A stretch of DNA of 29,812 nucleotides from Rhizophagus sp. LPA8_4_AMF (GCA_021464525.1 JADRCO010000608.1:1-29812); one strand, 5' to 3'. Positions 9,852 through 22,962 are shown, counted from the first letter of the stretch. The notes: a model not told the origin generated them from the sequence alone. Numbers and translations: made by a program.

Positions 9852-12800
9852 ATGGCGTGGACAGTTAACAATGACTCACGAATCGTTTCAAACGAAAATA
9901 ATATTATCATAGAATCCTCAAATAGTAATAGTAACAATTTACAAGTATCTTTAACAGATAACTTAAAGATAACGTCAAGATTTTATCAAAGAAATCTAAT
10001 TAATTATTTAAGAGAATTCTTAAATTCATTAAGTGATAAAATTGAAAATAATTCATTTTTCTATGATTCTCGAGCCGAAGAATTTCAAAAAGAAATTAAA
10101 AGATTAAAAAATAAAATATCAGATAGAGAAAAAAGTGGTAATTTACTGAATTTAAATGTTTGTCTTATTGGTAATACTGGCTCTGGTAAGTAAAAAACAT
10201 TAAAAAATGAAATATTGATTATAAAAAAAAAAAATTAAAATATATATTTGATTAACATTTTTTTTTTTTTTTTAAGGAAAATCGTCACTTATAAATGCGT
10301 TGATTAATCATCAAATAATGCCAACAGATGGATCTGGCGAGTAAGTTCAATTTTTTTTTTAAAAAAAAAAATAAAATAATAAATGCCGCCACATACAAAC
10401 TGACAGGCAGCCAAAGTGACACAAAAATAATTGATTTTATTTGAAATACAGAGCATGTACAACATTTCTATGGAAGGTATCTTATAATGATAATAATACG
10501 TTAGATAGTGAATTTAAAGCTGAAGTTTATGTTAAAAGCTTTGAAGAATATCAAGGAGAAGTTAAACAAGCATTTGAATTATTAAGTGAACCATATGATG
10601 AAAAACAAGAAATTAATTCTCAAATTTTATCAAAAAGAGGTGAGTTTATCTCGAATTTAATAAAAGCAAACTTCTAAGAAATTATATGATTATTTAATTT
10701 ATTATATATATATATATATATTTTTATAGATGAAGCTGAGAAATTACTTGAAACATTATTTGGTCCAAAGATGCCAAACGACAAAAATAATAAAGAAATT
10801 GGATTTGGACCAAATAGAGTGACTAAAGAAATGGCAATGACGGATAGATTAATACAAGAACATCTTAAAATCCAAATTCATGAAATAACTAGATCTAATG
10901 TTAGAGATTTTGTAAAATCATTAAAAAGATTCCTTGTACCTAAAAGAATTGATGAAAGAAGGTCATTACCTACGTTTAGTGGGGATTCTAATAATGTACC
11001 GTATTGGCCTTTTGTTAAAGAGATTCATATCCAAGGACCTTTTGAAGTATTGAAAAATGGTGTAGTATTGGTTGATGTACCCGGTAATGGAGATGTTAAT
11101 GAAGTTAGAAATCAAATTGCCAAAAATGTTTTAGATATTACGGATCATATTTGGATAGTTAGTGATATCAAAAGAGCTATGAGTGAAAAAAATACCACTA
11201 ATATTCTTAGTGAAAGCCTTCGTGATCAGGTTATTATATTTATTTTTGAGAATAAATTATTTCTTATATATTAATTGAAATTAATGTTATATAAATAGCT
11301 TAAAATGACTGGAAAATATTTATCGCGAACTTTTATTTGTACAAATTCCGATAATATAACTCTTGATGATTCCGATGATACAGGTAAGATTATTCAGAAC
11401 AAACAATTAATTATATTTAAATATTAAATTTATCAAATTATTATAAATTAGATTTAGATGATGAATTAACAAAAGAGGAAGCAAAATTAAAAAAAGATAT
11501 CAAAATTATTGAGGATGAAATCATAGAATTGAATGATGATAGTAATGTTAGAAAAATCATTTCAGTAACAAAAGAAAAAGTTAATAAATTAGAAAGAGAA
11601 TCAGAAGGAAAGAAAAAACGATTGAAAGAAATTTCAATGATTTTATCAAAACAAGCAACTTCTCGCGCTGCTAAACTGCGTAACGAAAATATTAAAAAGA
11701 AAATTCTTAAATTTGAATCACAATCTCAACGTAAGTATTTTAATTTATATTGAAAGTTGTTTAGAAGGATCTTACTTAAATTCGATTATGAATTATAGAA
11801 AAAAACTTAGAATTCGTGGAATATGACACAGGTGCTTGTGATTTGCAAGTTTTTACTGTCAGTTCAATAGAATATATGAAACTTAAAAACATTATGCGGA
11901 ACGATGAAAGAAGGTACTTATAATTTAATTTAAATTACCATCTATTATTAATTAATTAACCATTAAAATCTCTATTTATTAGTCTCTTTCAAAGTGAAGA
12001 AGATACAGAGATTCCAAAACTGATCAATCATTTAAAAGAAATTAGCAAAATCAATGTTTCAAATAAGATAGATAATATCATTAAACATATAAAAGCATTA
12101 ATAGAATCAATGCTAAGATACACAGATGATAATATTTTATTAGAAACACCCGAAAAAAGAAAGCAAGCTAAAGACGCATTTATTAATGAAAGAGTCGATT
12201 TAATACATAATTATAGAGATATAGTAGAAAATATTATGGAAGAATTTTCAAATGAAATTGATAAATATATCATACAAAGAATGAATAATATTGGTAAAAT
12301 TGAAGCTGAGAGCAAATGTACCTCTATTGTTACTAATCATGGGGTAGGTAGATTCTTAAAATACTTTTGGGGAGGAAAATATCAATGACTAAAAATCAAT
12401 TTCTTCATATTGCTATTAGAATTATCTTCATCATAAAATTTGGAAAGCTACTGTAAAAAGAAATGGATATTATATTGATAGTAACGGTGTACTTCACAAT
12501 TTTAATGAAGTAGATAACAATTTTGTATTTCCTGGTTTTTTTTTACCTAATAATTCTAATTACTTTTACCTTTTATATAGGATTTGTTATACCCAATTGT
12601 AAAATCTGTAACAAATAACTGGTTTATAGTATTTAATGAAATGCCAAAGAAATTAGTAGAACGACTTGAAACTCAAGTTGATGAAGTAATAGTAAATTGT
12701 TTCAATGCTATTGATGAAGAAATTTTAAAAATATCACCAAATAAGAAAAAATATATCGAAAAATTTCAATCCGAAATTAAGGAAAACAAAGAATTAAATA

Positions 12801-13380
12801 TGATTACTGTTAAAGAAAAGATCTTGAGTAAAATCAAAGTAATACAAAATGAATTACAAAATGAATTACAGAATTCCATGAAAGAATCTATGAAAGATGC
12901 ATATTCAAGTAAGTAAATTATTAAATACTTCTTTATTTTTTAAAAAAAAGCTAATTGGAATGTTTTTTATTTATAGATGCTATATTAGAATCCGATTGGC
13001 AATCAATGAAATCAAATTTAAGTAATTATGTTGCAACCAATAAATCGAAAATATTTGAAGATACTATAAATGGATTTAAGGAACAAATTTCGATATCAAT
13101 TGATAATATACAAGAATATATTATTGGTACTGTATTTATTACATTAAATGAAAATATTGAAAGTGATTATGCATGTTTTTGGGAGATTAGTAGACAATCT
13201 AATGTTATATCAGAAAGAAAGAATAATTTTATTACGTTTGTTGATGAAATTGTTAGTAAATTAAATTTAATTCAACAAAATTTGAAAGAACAATTATCAA
13301 AAAAGGAAAAGAATAGTGAAGAAGCTGCTTTCGTTAAAGGAAAATCAAAAAGACAAGAAGTGAAAGTAGAAAATTATTGA
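9852..13380 (+). CDS. dynamin/SLIP-GC-like large GTPase
   Basis: Exons 9852-10185, 10277-10340, 10452-10639, 10730-11229, 11299-11383, 11452-11730, 11799-11913, 11983-12343, 12420-12509, 12581-12908, 12977-13380; total 2748 nt, 915 aa. Nucleotide-binding motifs: G1 GNTGSGKS (107-114), G2-like Thr in EACTTF (136/137), G3 DVPG (311-314). At the G4 position there is TNSD (377-380) instead of the usual N/TKxD. After the G domain come charged helical, coiled-coil-prone stretches. A conserved-looking block KIWKATVKRNG...HNFNED, then NNWF, resembles the C-terminal part of nuclear GTPase SLIP-GC (NUGGC) and related dynamin-superfamily proteins. Such proteins oligomerise and may act in the nucleus or on membranes; the exact role here is unknown. 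Without the introns at 12344-12419 and 12510-12580 the KATVKRNG block is lost. Confidence 0.88.
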
Positions 13381-14776
13381 AGCCCGGATAATCTGTGGAT
13401 CACAGGACCACAACCTTGTTATACAAACAAATGAATGCCCATATATATTTTACAATGAGTGGTTTGTTTCACATAAAGAAGGAACCTCACAAAGTAACTG
13501 AAACAAAGGGGTATTATTTGTTATATTATTAGAAATGGTAATATGATATTAGTCGTAAAGTATATCGGAAATAATTTTTCTTTTTCCTTATGAGGAATCA
13601 CATAGTTGTTTATAGTAAGATAAATAGTCTGGTATTGTTAAGTTCATAGTTGAAGCAATCATCGTGAGAATGGCTCTAATGGTTGAATTATTGTCAGCCA
13701 AAGTTGAACTTTTGATACCAATCACAAAATTACGTCACGATCGATGATATATTACTTAGTGTTATCTGTTATACCTTTTTTCTGGTTTATTCTTTGTCTG
13801 TGTATTAAAATAAAATTCGTCTTTATCTAGACATTTATGTACATCAAATGTTAGCAAACTATACTGCGGTCAATAGAGTCCGCGTTCGTATAATCATTTA
13901 ACAACTAATATAACTCTATTTATGGATAAAAAAAAATTACTGCGGTGTTATGACAAAATTGTATTTTTTTAGTATTTACACCATATATACATATATATAT
14001 ACATAATATTAACTTGATATGTTATGGAATAAAAGGTCATTCTACTTAATAATCATGAACGAATGATAATACACCGATAATTTTCTTTTTTTTTCGCGTT
14101 TATACGTACGTACTTCACATTCATATACATGGATGGTTATTACGGACATGCTTATCCGATAGTCTTTTTTTTTTCATTATGCTAATAAATACTGTTATTT
14201 CTATTTTACTTTATTTTAACATTTCAGTCATTTCATCTTTCTGATGTAGTGTCACATTGATAGATTTTCTTTTAAGACTTTTTAAAAAGTTTATTCAAAA
14301 GATTACACGACATTTACGGCATTTTAATTTGAAATTTTTTTACACGAACTACAAACTGCATATTAAAAAATATGCAATATTGAAAAAAAACAAATGTATT
14401 CCTTTCCTTTTTGTAAAACTTATCGAAAATGTGGTGATATTATGTGAGATGTAATAATAAAAAAAAAAAAATTTTTTTTTTTTCTTTGTTAATTTTTTCT
14501 TTTTATTGTTTTTTTTTTTTGATTAAATGTTACTTAATATTATATTAATATACATATATAAGTACAAAATTTAGTTCGGAAAAAAGAACATATGCAAGTA
14601 TAAAGATATACAATAAATAAATAAATAAATAAACGTATGAAAGAAATTTTGAACCAATTGTAATGCATGTACGTTACTCTAAGTTAACAAATTTACAATG
14701 TAATTAAAGAAATTGAGAAATTGAAATAATAATATACAAATGTGAGGATGAATTTTTTTTTTTTTAATGACTATGA
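13381..14776. other. convergent intergenic region
   Basis: Lies between the 3' ends of the GTPase (plus) and the two-TM protein (minus). It contains AATAAAA-like signals near 13808, long T runs (14471-14520) and an (AATA)n repeat near 14612-14632. A 65-codon ORF at 14257-14454 is Lys/Phe/Ile-rich and looks like chance. No gene supported. Confidence 0.6.
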
Positions 14777-15466
14777 CTAATTAAATTTTCCTTTAGTTTT
14801 AGTATAAGCAACAGTAACATAAGCTACTAGAGTAGTAATGATTAATAAATTAAATAAACATCTATTAGCCCATTTCAATCTTCCAGTATTAAATTTATTA
14901 TTATTATTATTATTTGCATTTTCTTCATTTGTGTTCGTTCCTTGTTCTTGATCAAGAGTTTTATATTCATCACCAAGAAAAATGTAAAAAGCTCCAATTA
15001 ACCATAATGGCCATATTATAAAACCGTAAATATAAAATTTTTTTGTTATAGGCCAATATCCCTGTGGTAATACTGGAGCTTCTAAATGAATTAATGAATC
15101 GATATATGCACCTTCTCTTGAAAGTTCGGCTCTTGAAAGTTCGACTCTTTGTGAAGATTCATCCAAATCATTTTGATCGGATAGATATGTTGGTGGCATA
15201 TCTCTTACCACTATTGAGTAAGTAGGTAAGTATTCAGATACTGCCGATGTTTGAGATGATGTTGGTGAAGTAGTTGTAGCACGAATGCGAGTGAATGCTC
15301 TTTGTGGTATTGTTGGAAATCTTACATCTCGGGATGAATTTTCTGAAGAATGATTTGTCATAATTGTATTGGATAATAATTGACGAATTTCTTCTTCTTG
15401 TGTTAATAGTGGTGTACTAACGATTGAAATTTGATTCTGATTTTGAATGTTTGAAGATGATGCCAT
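14777..15466 (-). CDS. two-TM protein with LPTY/PPTY motifs
   Basis: Single-exon, 229 aa, family not recognised. The N-terminal 130 residues are polar, rich in Ser, Thr and Gln, and probably disordered. They carry LPTY (80-83) and PPTY (91-94), which match L/PPxY ligands of WW domains in Nedd4/Rsp5 ubiquitin ligases. A conserved-looking GYWPITKKFYIYG precedes TM1 (about 145-164). A short hydrophilic loop with an Asn run (185-190) and KWANRCLFN lead to TM2 (about 203-221), and the tail is short and basic. There is no signal peptide, so the long N-terminus is probably cytosolic. The 'GYWP...WPLWLIGA...W..R' pattern resembles small fungal membrane proteins of unknown function. Inference: a membrane adaptor that recruits an Rsp5-type ligase, or a target of one. 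Confidence 0.82.
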   Translation of the reverse strand: MASSSNIQNQNQISIVSTPLLTQEEEIRQLLSNTIMTNHSSENSSRDVRFPTIPQRAFTRIRATTTSPTSSQTSAVSEYLPTYSIVVRDMPPTYLSDQNDLDESSQRVELSRAELSREGAYIDSLIHLEAPVLPQGYWPITKKFYIYGFIIWPLWLIGAFYIFLGDEYKTLDQEQGTNTNEENANNNNNNKFNTGRLKWANRCLFNLLIITTLVAYVTVAYTKTKGKFN

Positions 15467-16095
15467 TGTTTTTTTTTTAATTAAAATTTAATAAAAAGGA
15501 GGGGAAAAATTAAAGAGATGAATTAAACGGAACGGTTGAAGTAGATACGGGAATGGAGTGTATTTATAAATAAAATTTTTTTTGTGTTATAAAATGTCGG
15601 AAAAATGTAAAATAATAAAATAGGATATGATAATGCAGTTTGAGTTAACAATAATTTATTGTTTTCGTTATAACAATGAAAATAATGGAATTTATATTTT
15701 AAACAACGAGGAAAATAGAGAAAAAAAAAGTTTTCAAATCTCAATAAAAAAGGTTTTTCCCCGTCTCACCCTTATATATCAAATGTTCCACTATTAGAAC
15801 TTTAGAACTTTAAAAAAAATTAATAATGGAAATTGTTCTTTATAAAAAAAAAATGTGATAATAGGATGTTTTTCAATTTTAATTATGTAATTGGTATAAA
15901 AATGTTACAATGCGCTTAATTTGATCCTTTGATTCCCTTTGAATATAATTTTCGTTGTTCTATTATTTATTGTGTAAAATTGATTGGATAAAGGAATTAA
16001 ATATTATTTAATGCGATGAAATATTATTGGGTAAAAGATTAAGATTTCCAAAATAATTTAAAACAAGTTCCTCGTGGTTGATTGAAATTTTTGAT

Positions 16096-16120
16096 GGACT
16101 AAAAGTTCTTCTTTTAGTCC
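16096..16120. repeat. 10-bp perfect hairpin
   Basis: Arms GGACTAAAAG and CTTTTAGTCC around a 5-nt loop (TTCTT). It is followed at once by a pyrimidine stretch, then a G run and (GA)n. Function unknown. Confidence 0.8.
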
Positions 16121-16203
16121 TCCTTTCTTTTTGGGGGGGAGAGAGAGAGAGACCGTAATTAAATTAATAATATATAATAATGTGTTGGATATGGATATAT
16201 ATA

Positions 16204-16253
16204 TTTTTAACGGATAGACTTTTTTTTAAAGAAAGATTTTTATCCGTTAAAAA
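16204..16253. repeat. 13-bp perfect inverted repeat
   Basis: Arms TTTTTAACGGATA (16204-16216) and TATCCGTTAAAAA (16241-16253), with a 24-nt T/A-rich loop. It lies about 85 bp from the other hairpin and upstream of the two-TM gene. Confidence 0.8.
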
Positions 16254-16980
16254 ACAAGATTTTTTTTTTTTAAAAAAAAAAATTAGATATTTTTTTTTTT
16301 AATCGTATTTTTTTTTCGATTTTTTCGAGGCAGATTAAAAAAAACAAAGGTAATACTTATATTTATATACAATGATTTAGTAATAAAGTTGGTTTAAAAA
16401 AGAAAAAAAAATGTGTGGTACCGTATTGGGGAATAATGAAGCAAAAAAAAAAATATATATTTACTTATTCACATTGGACCAAATATATAAACTGTATATA
16501 TAAATAATAAATAATATATAATATATATATAATAATTTTTTTTTTTTTTGTTTCAAAATTGGTAATAAATTATAATATATCAATGATACATTTATAATAT
16601 TTATCTTATTTATAATAAAACAAGGAAATACCCTTGTTCTTATTACTTGGTGCTACTCCGTTGTGTTGTGTTTGATTAGATAATTAAACCATCTGGTGAA
16701 AATCACAATTACTGCGGAAAAAAAAAGATTCGGAAGAAAAAGTCTCGAACTTGAATTGAAAAAAAATAAATAATTAATTAAATAATTAATAATTAAATAT
16801 AAATAAATTTGTACGCAAAAAAAAAAGGAAAATTTTATAATCTATATTTTTAATTTATATTTTTTGAATGTAAAAATGTAAATGGTAAATAATTAAATAA
16901 CTAAATAAATAAACGAAGAGTGGTTTGATCTTTAAGGATTCAAATAAATATTTACTTATTTATATATTATATATTAAACT

Positions 16981-16983
<3 letters not shown>

Positions 16984-17016
<33 letters not shown>
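16984..17016. repeat. (AT)n microsatellite
   Basis: About 16 AT units in an AT-rich context; a likely length-variable site. Confidence 0.85.
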
Positions 17017-17022
<6 letters not shown>

Positions 17023-19068
17023 TTATTAAATTCTTCTCATCATTTTCAATTATGGTCAACTATCCAAAAATTTCTTAATTGATTTGGGTTAAATGGACAC
17101 TTTTCTTATAATTTTAATCATAACCATTAGAATTAAACATATCTAAAAATAACAATATCCGAATTAATAATTAATAATTTCTTATCTTACTATTTTATTT
17201 AAACAAAGACAAGACATGATTTTTTAACAAATAGAGATTACAGTAGTATGAATAAAGTTTTAGAACAAAGAAAATCAAATGATGGATTAAAAGTCCGATT
17301 ATTTTGATCATTTTTAAAATAATGATAGATTGATTTTACACGTTCTCAAATAAAATTTTGTGTCATATTCGCGATTTTCACCAACTTTTTTTTTAAGCGT
17401 TGCATATTATTTATCGTACATTTATTTAATTCCGCGTTCAAATGTTCATGCTTAATAAATTTATAATATAATTAATTACTTTTTTTTATACTAATGACAC
17501 ATATTGTAAAATATATACATCAAAAACGGTAAAAACCAATGAAAAATTCAATATTTAAATTTTGATATCGATTCATTATTAATTAACTTGAAATTATTAT
17601 TTATTTATTTATTTATATATTTTTTAACGCATATTAAACGTTCTCCTTCTATTATTATCCATTAATGATAAAGAATTGACAATTGAAAACTAATTATTTC
17701 AATATTATATTTTTTGAAAAAGATATGTAGTGTTCATATTGCAAAAATTATGAATAAAAATAGATAAAACGATAAAAAAAAATAAAATTTTATCTTTGTG
17801 AAGAAGGATGATAATTTTTATGACATACATAATTCATGTGCATAAATTGCGTAATTTTTTTGATTAAAAAAAAAATTTAATTGATCAAGTTGAAGATCTT
17901 TGAAGTAACCTAACTTATACATACATCAAACAAAGAAAATACAAGTTTACCAGGCATTTAATAATTAAAATGCTCCAAAAAATAAATTTTTTTAATTTCT
18001 TTTGTTTCACATACGTATTACAAAATAATATTACTAGTTATTATTAATTACAAGGTAAACTTTGTTGCATTACGGATATATTTAGAATCATCAACCCCTG
18101 TTCATCCCGGGAATCTTAATTTTTTTTCCGAGAACCTGGTTTTTTTTGTAATTCATTCTTCTGTTGGGTGCTTTTTTTTTTAGATTTAAAATTCCAAAAT
18201 TCCAAAATTTCTAACAAGTTAACAAGTTACATTTATTCAAATTGGTACATTGTTTTAAATATAGATTGATTTCTTTAATAAAAGTAGAAGTCGTAATAAA
18301 TATTTATAGATAAAACGCGCATAAAAAATCTGGTATCTGTCATGTATTTAATATTTCATTATTCCTCGCGGGGAAGAGAACTACTTATCCGAAAAATTGT
18401 TCATTAAAGGATTGGTAAATAATATTAAATCGTTATTTATAAGCGGAAAAATGAGAAATACATTTCCGAAGAATTGAAAAATCGTCCATTTAGAAAGAAG
18501 ATCGTTTAAGAATAAATTTATTTGATCTATTGAAAAATCAATCAATAATAATTATGAAGACCAATTGGACCAATTAACTGTTTATAATAGATAAATTACG
18601 CGCGTAATTTACATCATTTCTAATAGAAATTATAAAAAAAACACCAATTGTTTTTAAGATAGATTCATCTAAATTTATTTTGTCCTTTTCTATACATATC
18701 TCTAAAAGTTATACAAAAAAAAAAAAATATATATAATAATAAATAAAATAAAATAAAATGTTTGTTTAGAATAGATCATTTCAAAATCTATTCTTTATAT
18801 TTTTTATATAATAATATAATACAAAAATAATATACTGTATTCTAAAAAAAATCTCGCGTTATAAAATAAAATATGTATAAAAAAAAAAAAAAATAAAATA
18901 AATAATAAATATATACTGTATTCTACATTGAAAAGAAATATATATATATATATATATTTATTTAATATTATTCTAACACGATTATCTAAGTCATAAAAAG
19001 ATTCGTCAACTTTTTATTATGCTGCTAAAATCAAGTCTTTAGTGAAAAGTCTATTAAAGAAAAATTGG

Positions 19069-22000
19069 TCATGGAGAAGAAAGAGGATCAACGTTATACA
19101 AAGGATGTGGTAATTCTTTCATTTTGTCTTGTGGATTTAGAATTGAAGGGGAATTTTGTATTGGTGTACTCAATGGTGAATTATTCCTAGAGTTTGTATC
19201 ACTTCCTCCTAAACTCACATTTGCACCTAAGCTATTATTTCTTGAAGGTGAGTTTGAACTGTTACTGCTATTATTACTACTACCACCAAAATTTAGTCCT
19301 AATCCTAATCCACTTGGATTTATACTTGTATTTGTTGCTAACATTAATGATTTTTCTAATTCATTTAATCCATTTAATCCATTCAATCCATTCAATTTTG
19401 ACCCACCATCATTACCATTCGTTAAAAATGAGATTGGACTTGATAGTTTTTCTTGTTTTTCATAAATTGGAGTACTACTACCTGAATTTGTTAATAAATA
19501 TGGTGATGCAGGTGGTGTAGTTCTTATACCCAATGAAGGTAATGACGAGTTACGATTACTTTCTTTTCTTGATGTTAAAAATGGTACTGGAAAATATCTG
19601 GAATTACTTGATGTTGCAATACCATTATTGACTACAGCCATTTCATTATTATTGTTTCCATTACTTCCAAATGATACCATTTCCCTTATTTTCGGAGTTC
19701 CCGGAGTACTTGGCGTACTAGATCTGTTATTATAATCACTTTCTTCTAATTCTTCTTTAGGTGTAGTAATTTCACTATCTTCATTGCTATTCTTGATGGA
19801 TGGACTATTACTGTCTAAATCTAAATTGATTATGTTAGCTACATTTGTAGCTACATTTGATACATTCGAATACACATTTTTAATTGTATTTTTAGCAAAG
19901 TGAGTAACCATATCTTGTACATTCGATTCCTTGTCTTCTTCAAAAAAGGATATATCCTTTTTAATGACATAATCATTATTACTCCATGGATCAGGTCCTG
20001 CATCAAGATCAGTCGTAGTTTTTCCAATAGGCGAAGACACTGATATCTCTGACATAGTTGGTGTGGTATTCCAAACTCCATTATCATTATTGCTTGTGTT
20101 TCCTGCAATTTCCATAACTCCAAGTGGATCCGTCATAATACTTGGTGACTCTGATTTTGGTGATGAATTATCTGATCTCCATCTTGATTTTTCTTCACTT
20201 ATTTCATCTTTATTTCCATTTAATTCTTCATCCTCTCTTTTAAATAATTTTGCCCAATATTTAAGATTTTTCGTGTCAGGATATAATACTCCCATGTCTT
20301 CTTTCGAAGTTTTATCTATTTCCTCTCCACAATATAGTGGGTTTAAATATAATTCTCTGTCACTATTAAAATAATCCCACACACTATAAGTCTTTTCAGT
20401 GACATGATGTTCTTTTCTTTCTTTTTCACTATTTAATAAAAATGTACCAAATTGACATGAGTAACAATGGTAATGTAATCCTACCAAAAAATCCTCATTG
20501 AATTCAAACCGTGTTGGATTTTGGTGAAATAATTGATAAACACAATCTAGGAATTGATGAAAAACTGGCGATATTTCACGAACATGTGATTGTTTGTAAA
20601 ATTTACTTTGTACCGAATTAAATGCCGACCCCGCAGCATTCGTGTTTGACATATTAACGAAATACCTTTCATTCGATAGATGTCCTGATCGATCACTAAA
20701 TTTGTGACCAAATGACACCCATTCTTTTTCAACTAGCACTTGAAATCCACGGAAAGTACGATAATATGGGTCCAAACATAATTCTGAAATCGAAGTTAAT
20801 TGCGCTGTTCGATCCCATCCATCTGAACAATGGATAAGTACATGCGAAGCATTGACATTCACAGTTTTAATAATTACATATGCTGAAGTTAATAAGGTAT
20901 TAATATGTTTAAGCCAATTAGATTTATCTAATTGATACTTCTTAATAGGCAATCCTTGTGAATCTGCTATCTGCAAGGCTAAATAATATATGTATTTTTT
21001 TTAATAAGAAAAATAAAACAATAATTATTAAATTTAATATTGATACTTACTATCTACTATTTTAGCCAAACTTTCTCTCATTACATGTATATTGTCAATA
21101 CCCATGAACTTCCTTTCACAATTCTTATAGTATTCCGTATTTTCTGATCCAGCTCCCATTGCTGCATTGGCCATTGCATTCGCTGTTGGCCGTGCATCAA
21201 TAATCAAATTACGGGGAGTCGATCCATACACAGGCCTCCCGTTGGGTGAAACGGTTAAATTAGATTCAAAGATTGCTTGAATAAGTTTCTCATCTTGTAT
21301 TGAACGTTTTTTTTGAATTCCGACCATCGGCTGACTAGATCGCGTTATTGTAGCCTAAAAATCACACTAATAAATAAAAAATCTATAAACGAAAGTAACG
21401 TATTATAAATGACATACCCTATTGTGGTGATGAAAATAACTTAACGTTGGTATGCGAGATTTACTTCGAAATTTAGCTGCATGATTCAAAACATTATCAC
21501 TAATTTTATGAGGGACAATCAACATGTACGGATAAGTAGGGCATAACTAAAAATAAAATAATAATAATCGTTAAAATAACTTATTTTAGAATTAAATGAA
21601 TAAATAAAAGATTTGCATACTGTATAGTTTTCGTTTACAGACGAAAATCTCCATGCACTTGATTTGGCAAAAACACCCATTCGAGTAAATTCTTTGCGTG
21701 TATCATAGACTTCCCATCCATCTTTGCATCTGAATTCCTTCTCTGGCTTATAATAAAACGCATAAAGCTGACTAATAGAGCCTTTTCCCCATAAAATAAT
21801 ATAATGGTAATTTTGTTTGTTGAAATAATTCGAATATGGTAATGAATAGTTAACAAGAAAAAAATAATAGAAATCGGAAAAAGCCTCAGTTTTTCCAACT
21901 TAAATATTAACACATTGTATAATTAAGATATATATAACATAACGTACTGATACAAGTTAACTTTTGTATGGTATCAAAAACATCGATCGCTTCTTTTTCT

Positions 22001-22534
22001 ACTGGTACCGATATCGTGACAAAGATGAAATTGCGACATTTTATGAGTAGAGGCCAGTATCTTGGCTCTGAAGTTGGCGGACGACGTTCAACAGTATGGA
22101 TAATTGGATATGAAATCTATCAAGAAGGAAAAAAAAAATGTATGATCAATATTTGAAATTTAATTTTATATTATTAATGATCTACTGCGCCTTAGGTAAT
22201 TCGTTGAATTTTGTTGAATTTTCTGTAATTATTTCAATCGGTTTAATTATTGAATAAAGCAAAAAAATTCACATACCCATAATTCTTCTTTATTGTCTGA
22301 ATATTTGAAAATCATTTGGTGTGTTGTTAAATGAAGTGTACCCACAACCACTTCTCGCGATTTTTCAAGTTGTACATTTTCGACCTATACCATTCGCCAT
22401 ATAATGTATTTATCAAAAATAACATCATCAAACCCATATGCGATTAGTAAAAGTAAGAATTTTTCACGTAAAGGTCTCCTTTTAGTTTAAGTTCCTGTAT
22501 GATGGCGAACCTTTGTAATCTTAAGGAAATCCAT
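19069..22534 (-). CDS. myotubularin-family phosphoinositide 3-phosphatase
   Basis: Removes the 3-phosphate from PI3P and PI(3,5)P2 on endosomal and vacuolar membranes. Exons 22534-22511 (MDFLKITK), 22384-22277, 22116-21948, 21781-21621, 21546-21418, 21354-21051, 20978-19069; total 2805 nt, 934 aa. The N-terminal PH-GRAM domain starts VENVQLEKSREVVVGTLHLT. The phosphatase domain shows GWEVYDTRKEFTRMGV, WRFSSVNENYTLCPTYP, RIPTLSYFHHHNR, RSSQPMVG and NIHVMRESLAK. The CX5R loop HCSDGWDRT is intact (Cys349, Arg355), so an active enzyme is expected. The fungal relative is yeast Ymr1. About 370 residues of low-complexity tail (Ser, Asn, Pro; a Leu-Asn-Gly repeat and a Gly/Leu run) follow the catalytic domain, and I see no FYVE domain there. 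Intron 1 has a weak donor (GTTCGC) but keeps phase and yields the expected N-terminus. It is divergent from the ABC ATPase gene. Confidence 0.92.
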
Positions 22535-22962
22535 GTTGGTCGTATTAAACAGAGGTTGTTTATGTCGACCAATCGCTATGTGAACTAACTTTCTAAACTT
22601 GAGGTGCTTCAACTTGGCCGAATTTTTTAAATAAAATGGGATTTTTTTTTTTCCAATGATTACTGAGTAATATTGTTATTACAGTTTCTACTATTAAGGA
22701 GGCTTCATCCAACCAAAAAAGTAATGAGTTTAGCCCAACACAGTTAAAAGGTAGTACATAAATTATACAAATATTTATCTTTTGTTTAGTGCGGATAATT
22801 TTTGCTGAATCTAGAAATTATAAACATTTCACCCAAACTTTATTTATTCAATGTTTCACTTTCACGAAATAAATTTATTCGTTCAAAAGGTCATAAATTG
22901 AAATTTTTTTTCTTTAAATTTATTGAAATTCACCTCGAGAAAAAATTAGAAATTACTTTAAT
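22535..22962. promoter_or_regulatory. bidirectional promoter region
   Basis: About 430 bp separate the divergent start codons of the myotubularin and ABC ATPase genes, so both promoters, or a shared one, must lie here. An exon-like stretch at 22685-22750 (after TTATTACAG, before GTAGTA) could be a 5' UTR exon of the plus-strand gene. Confidence 0.5.

Larger units (their letters stand above)
15467..19068. other. 3.6-kb gene-free AT-rich region
   Basis: The longest stretch without a gene. The left 300 bp is the probable 5' UTR/promoter of the two-TM gene, with a TATATAA-like site on the minus strand near 15773-15779. The rest is A/T runs, (AT)n at about 16984-17016 and 18939-18957, a purine tract (about 16133-16152) and two strong hairpins. 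I found no exon-like segment, tRNA or recognisable transposon. The end near 19068 is the myotubularin 3' flank. Confidence 0.6.

Noticed and set aside
14257-14454. 65-codon plus-strand ORF
   Set aside because: Lys/Phe/Ile/Leu-rich as expected by chance in AT-rich DNA; no motif and no splice or promoter context.
15523-15744. 73-codon minus-strand ORF upstream of the two-TM gene
   Set aside because: Aromatic-rich chance-like composition; lies in the probable 5' UTR/promoter. A uORF role cannot be shown from sequence.
19124-20374. Several ORFs on the plus strand opposite the myotubularin tail
   Set aside because: Antisense shadows of the low-complexity Ser/Asn-rich coding sequence.
22503-22590. 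28-codon plus-strand ORF beginning MANLCNLK
   Set aside because: Overlaps myotubularin exon 1 in antisense and is too short and unsupported to call.
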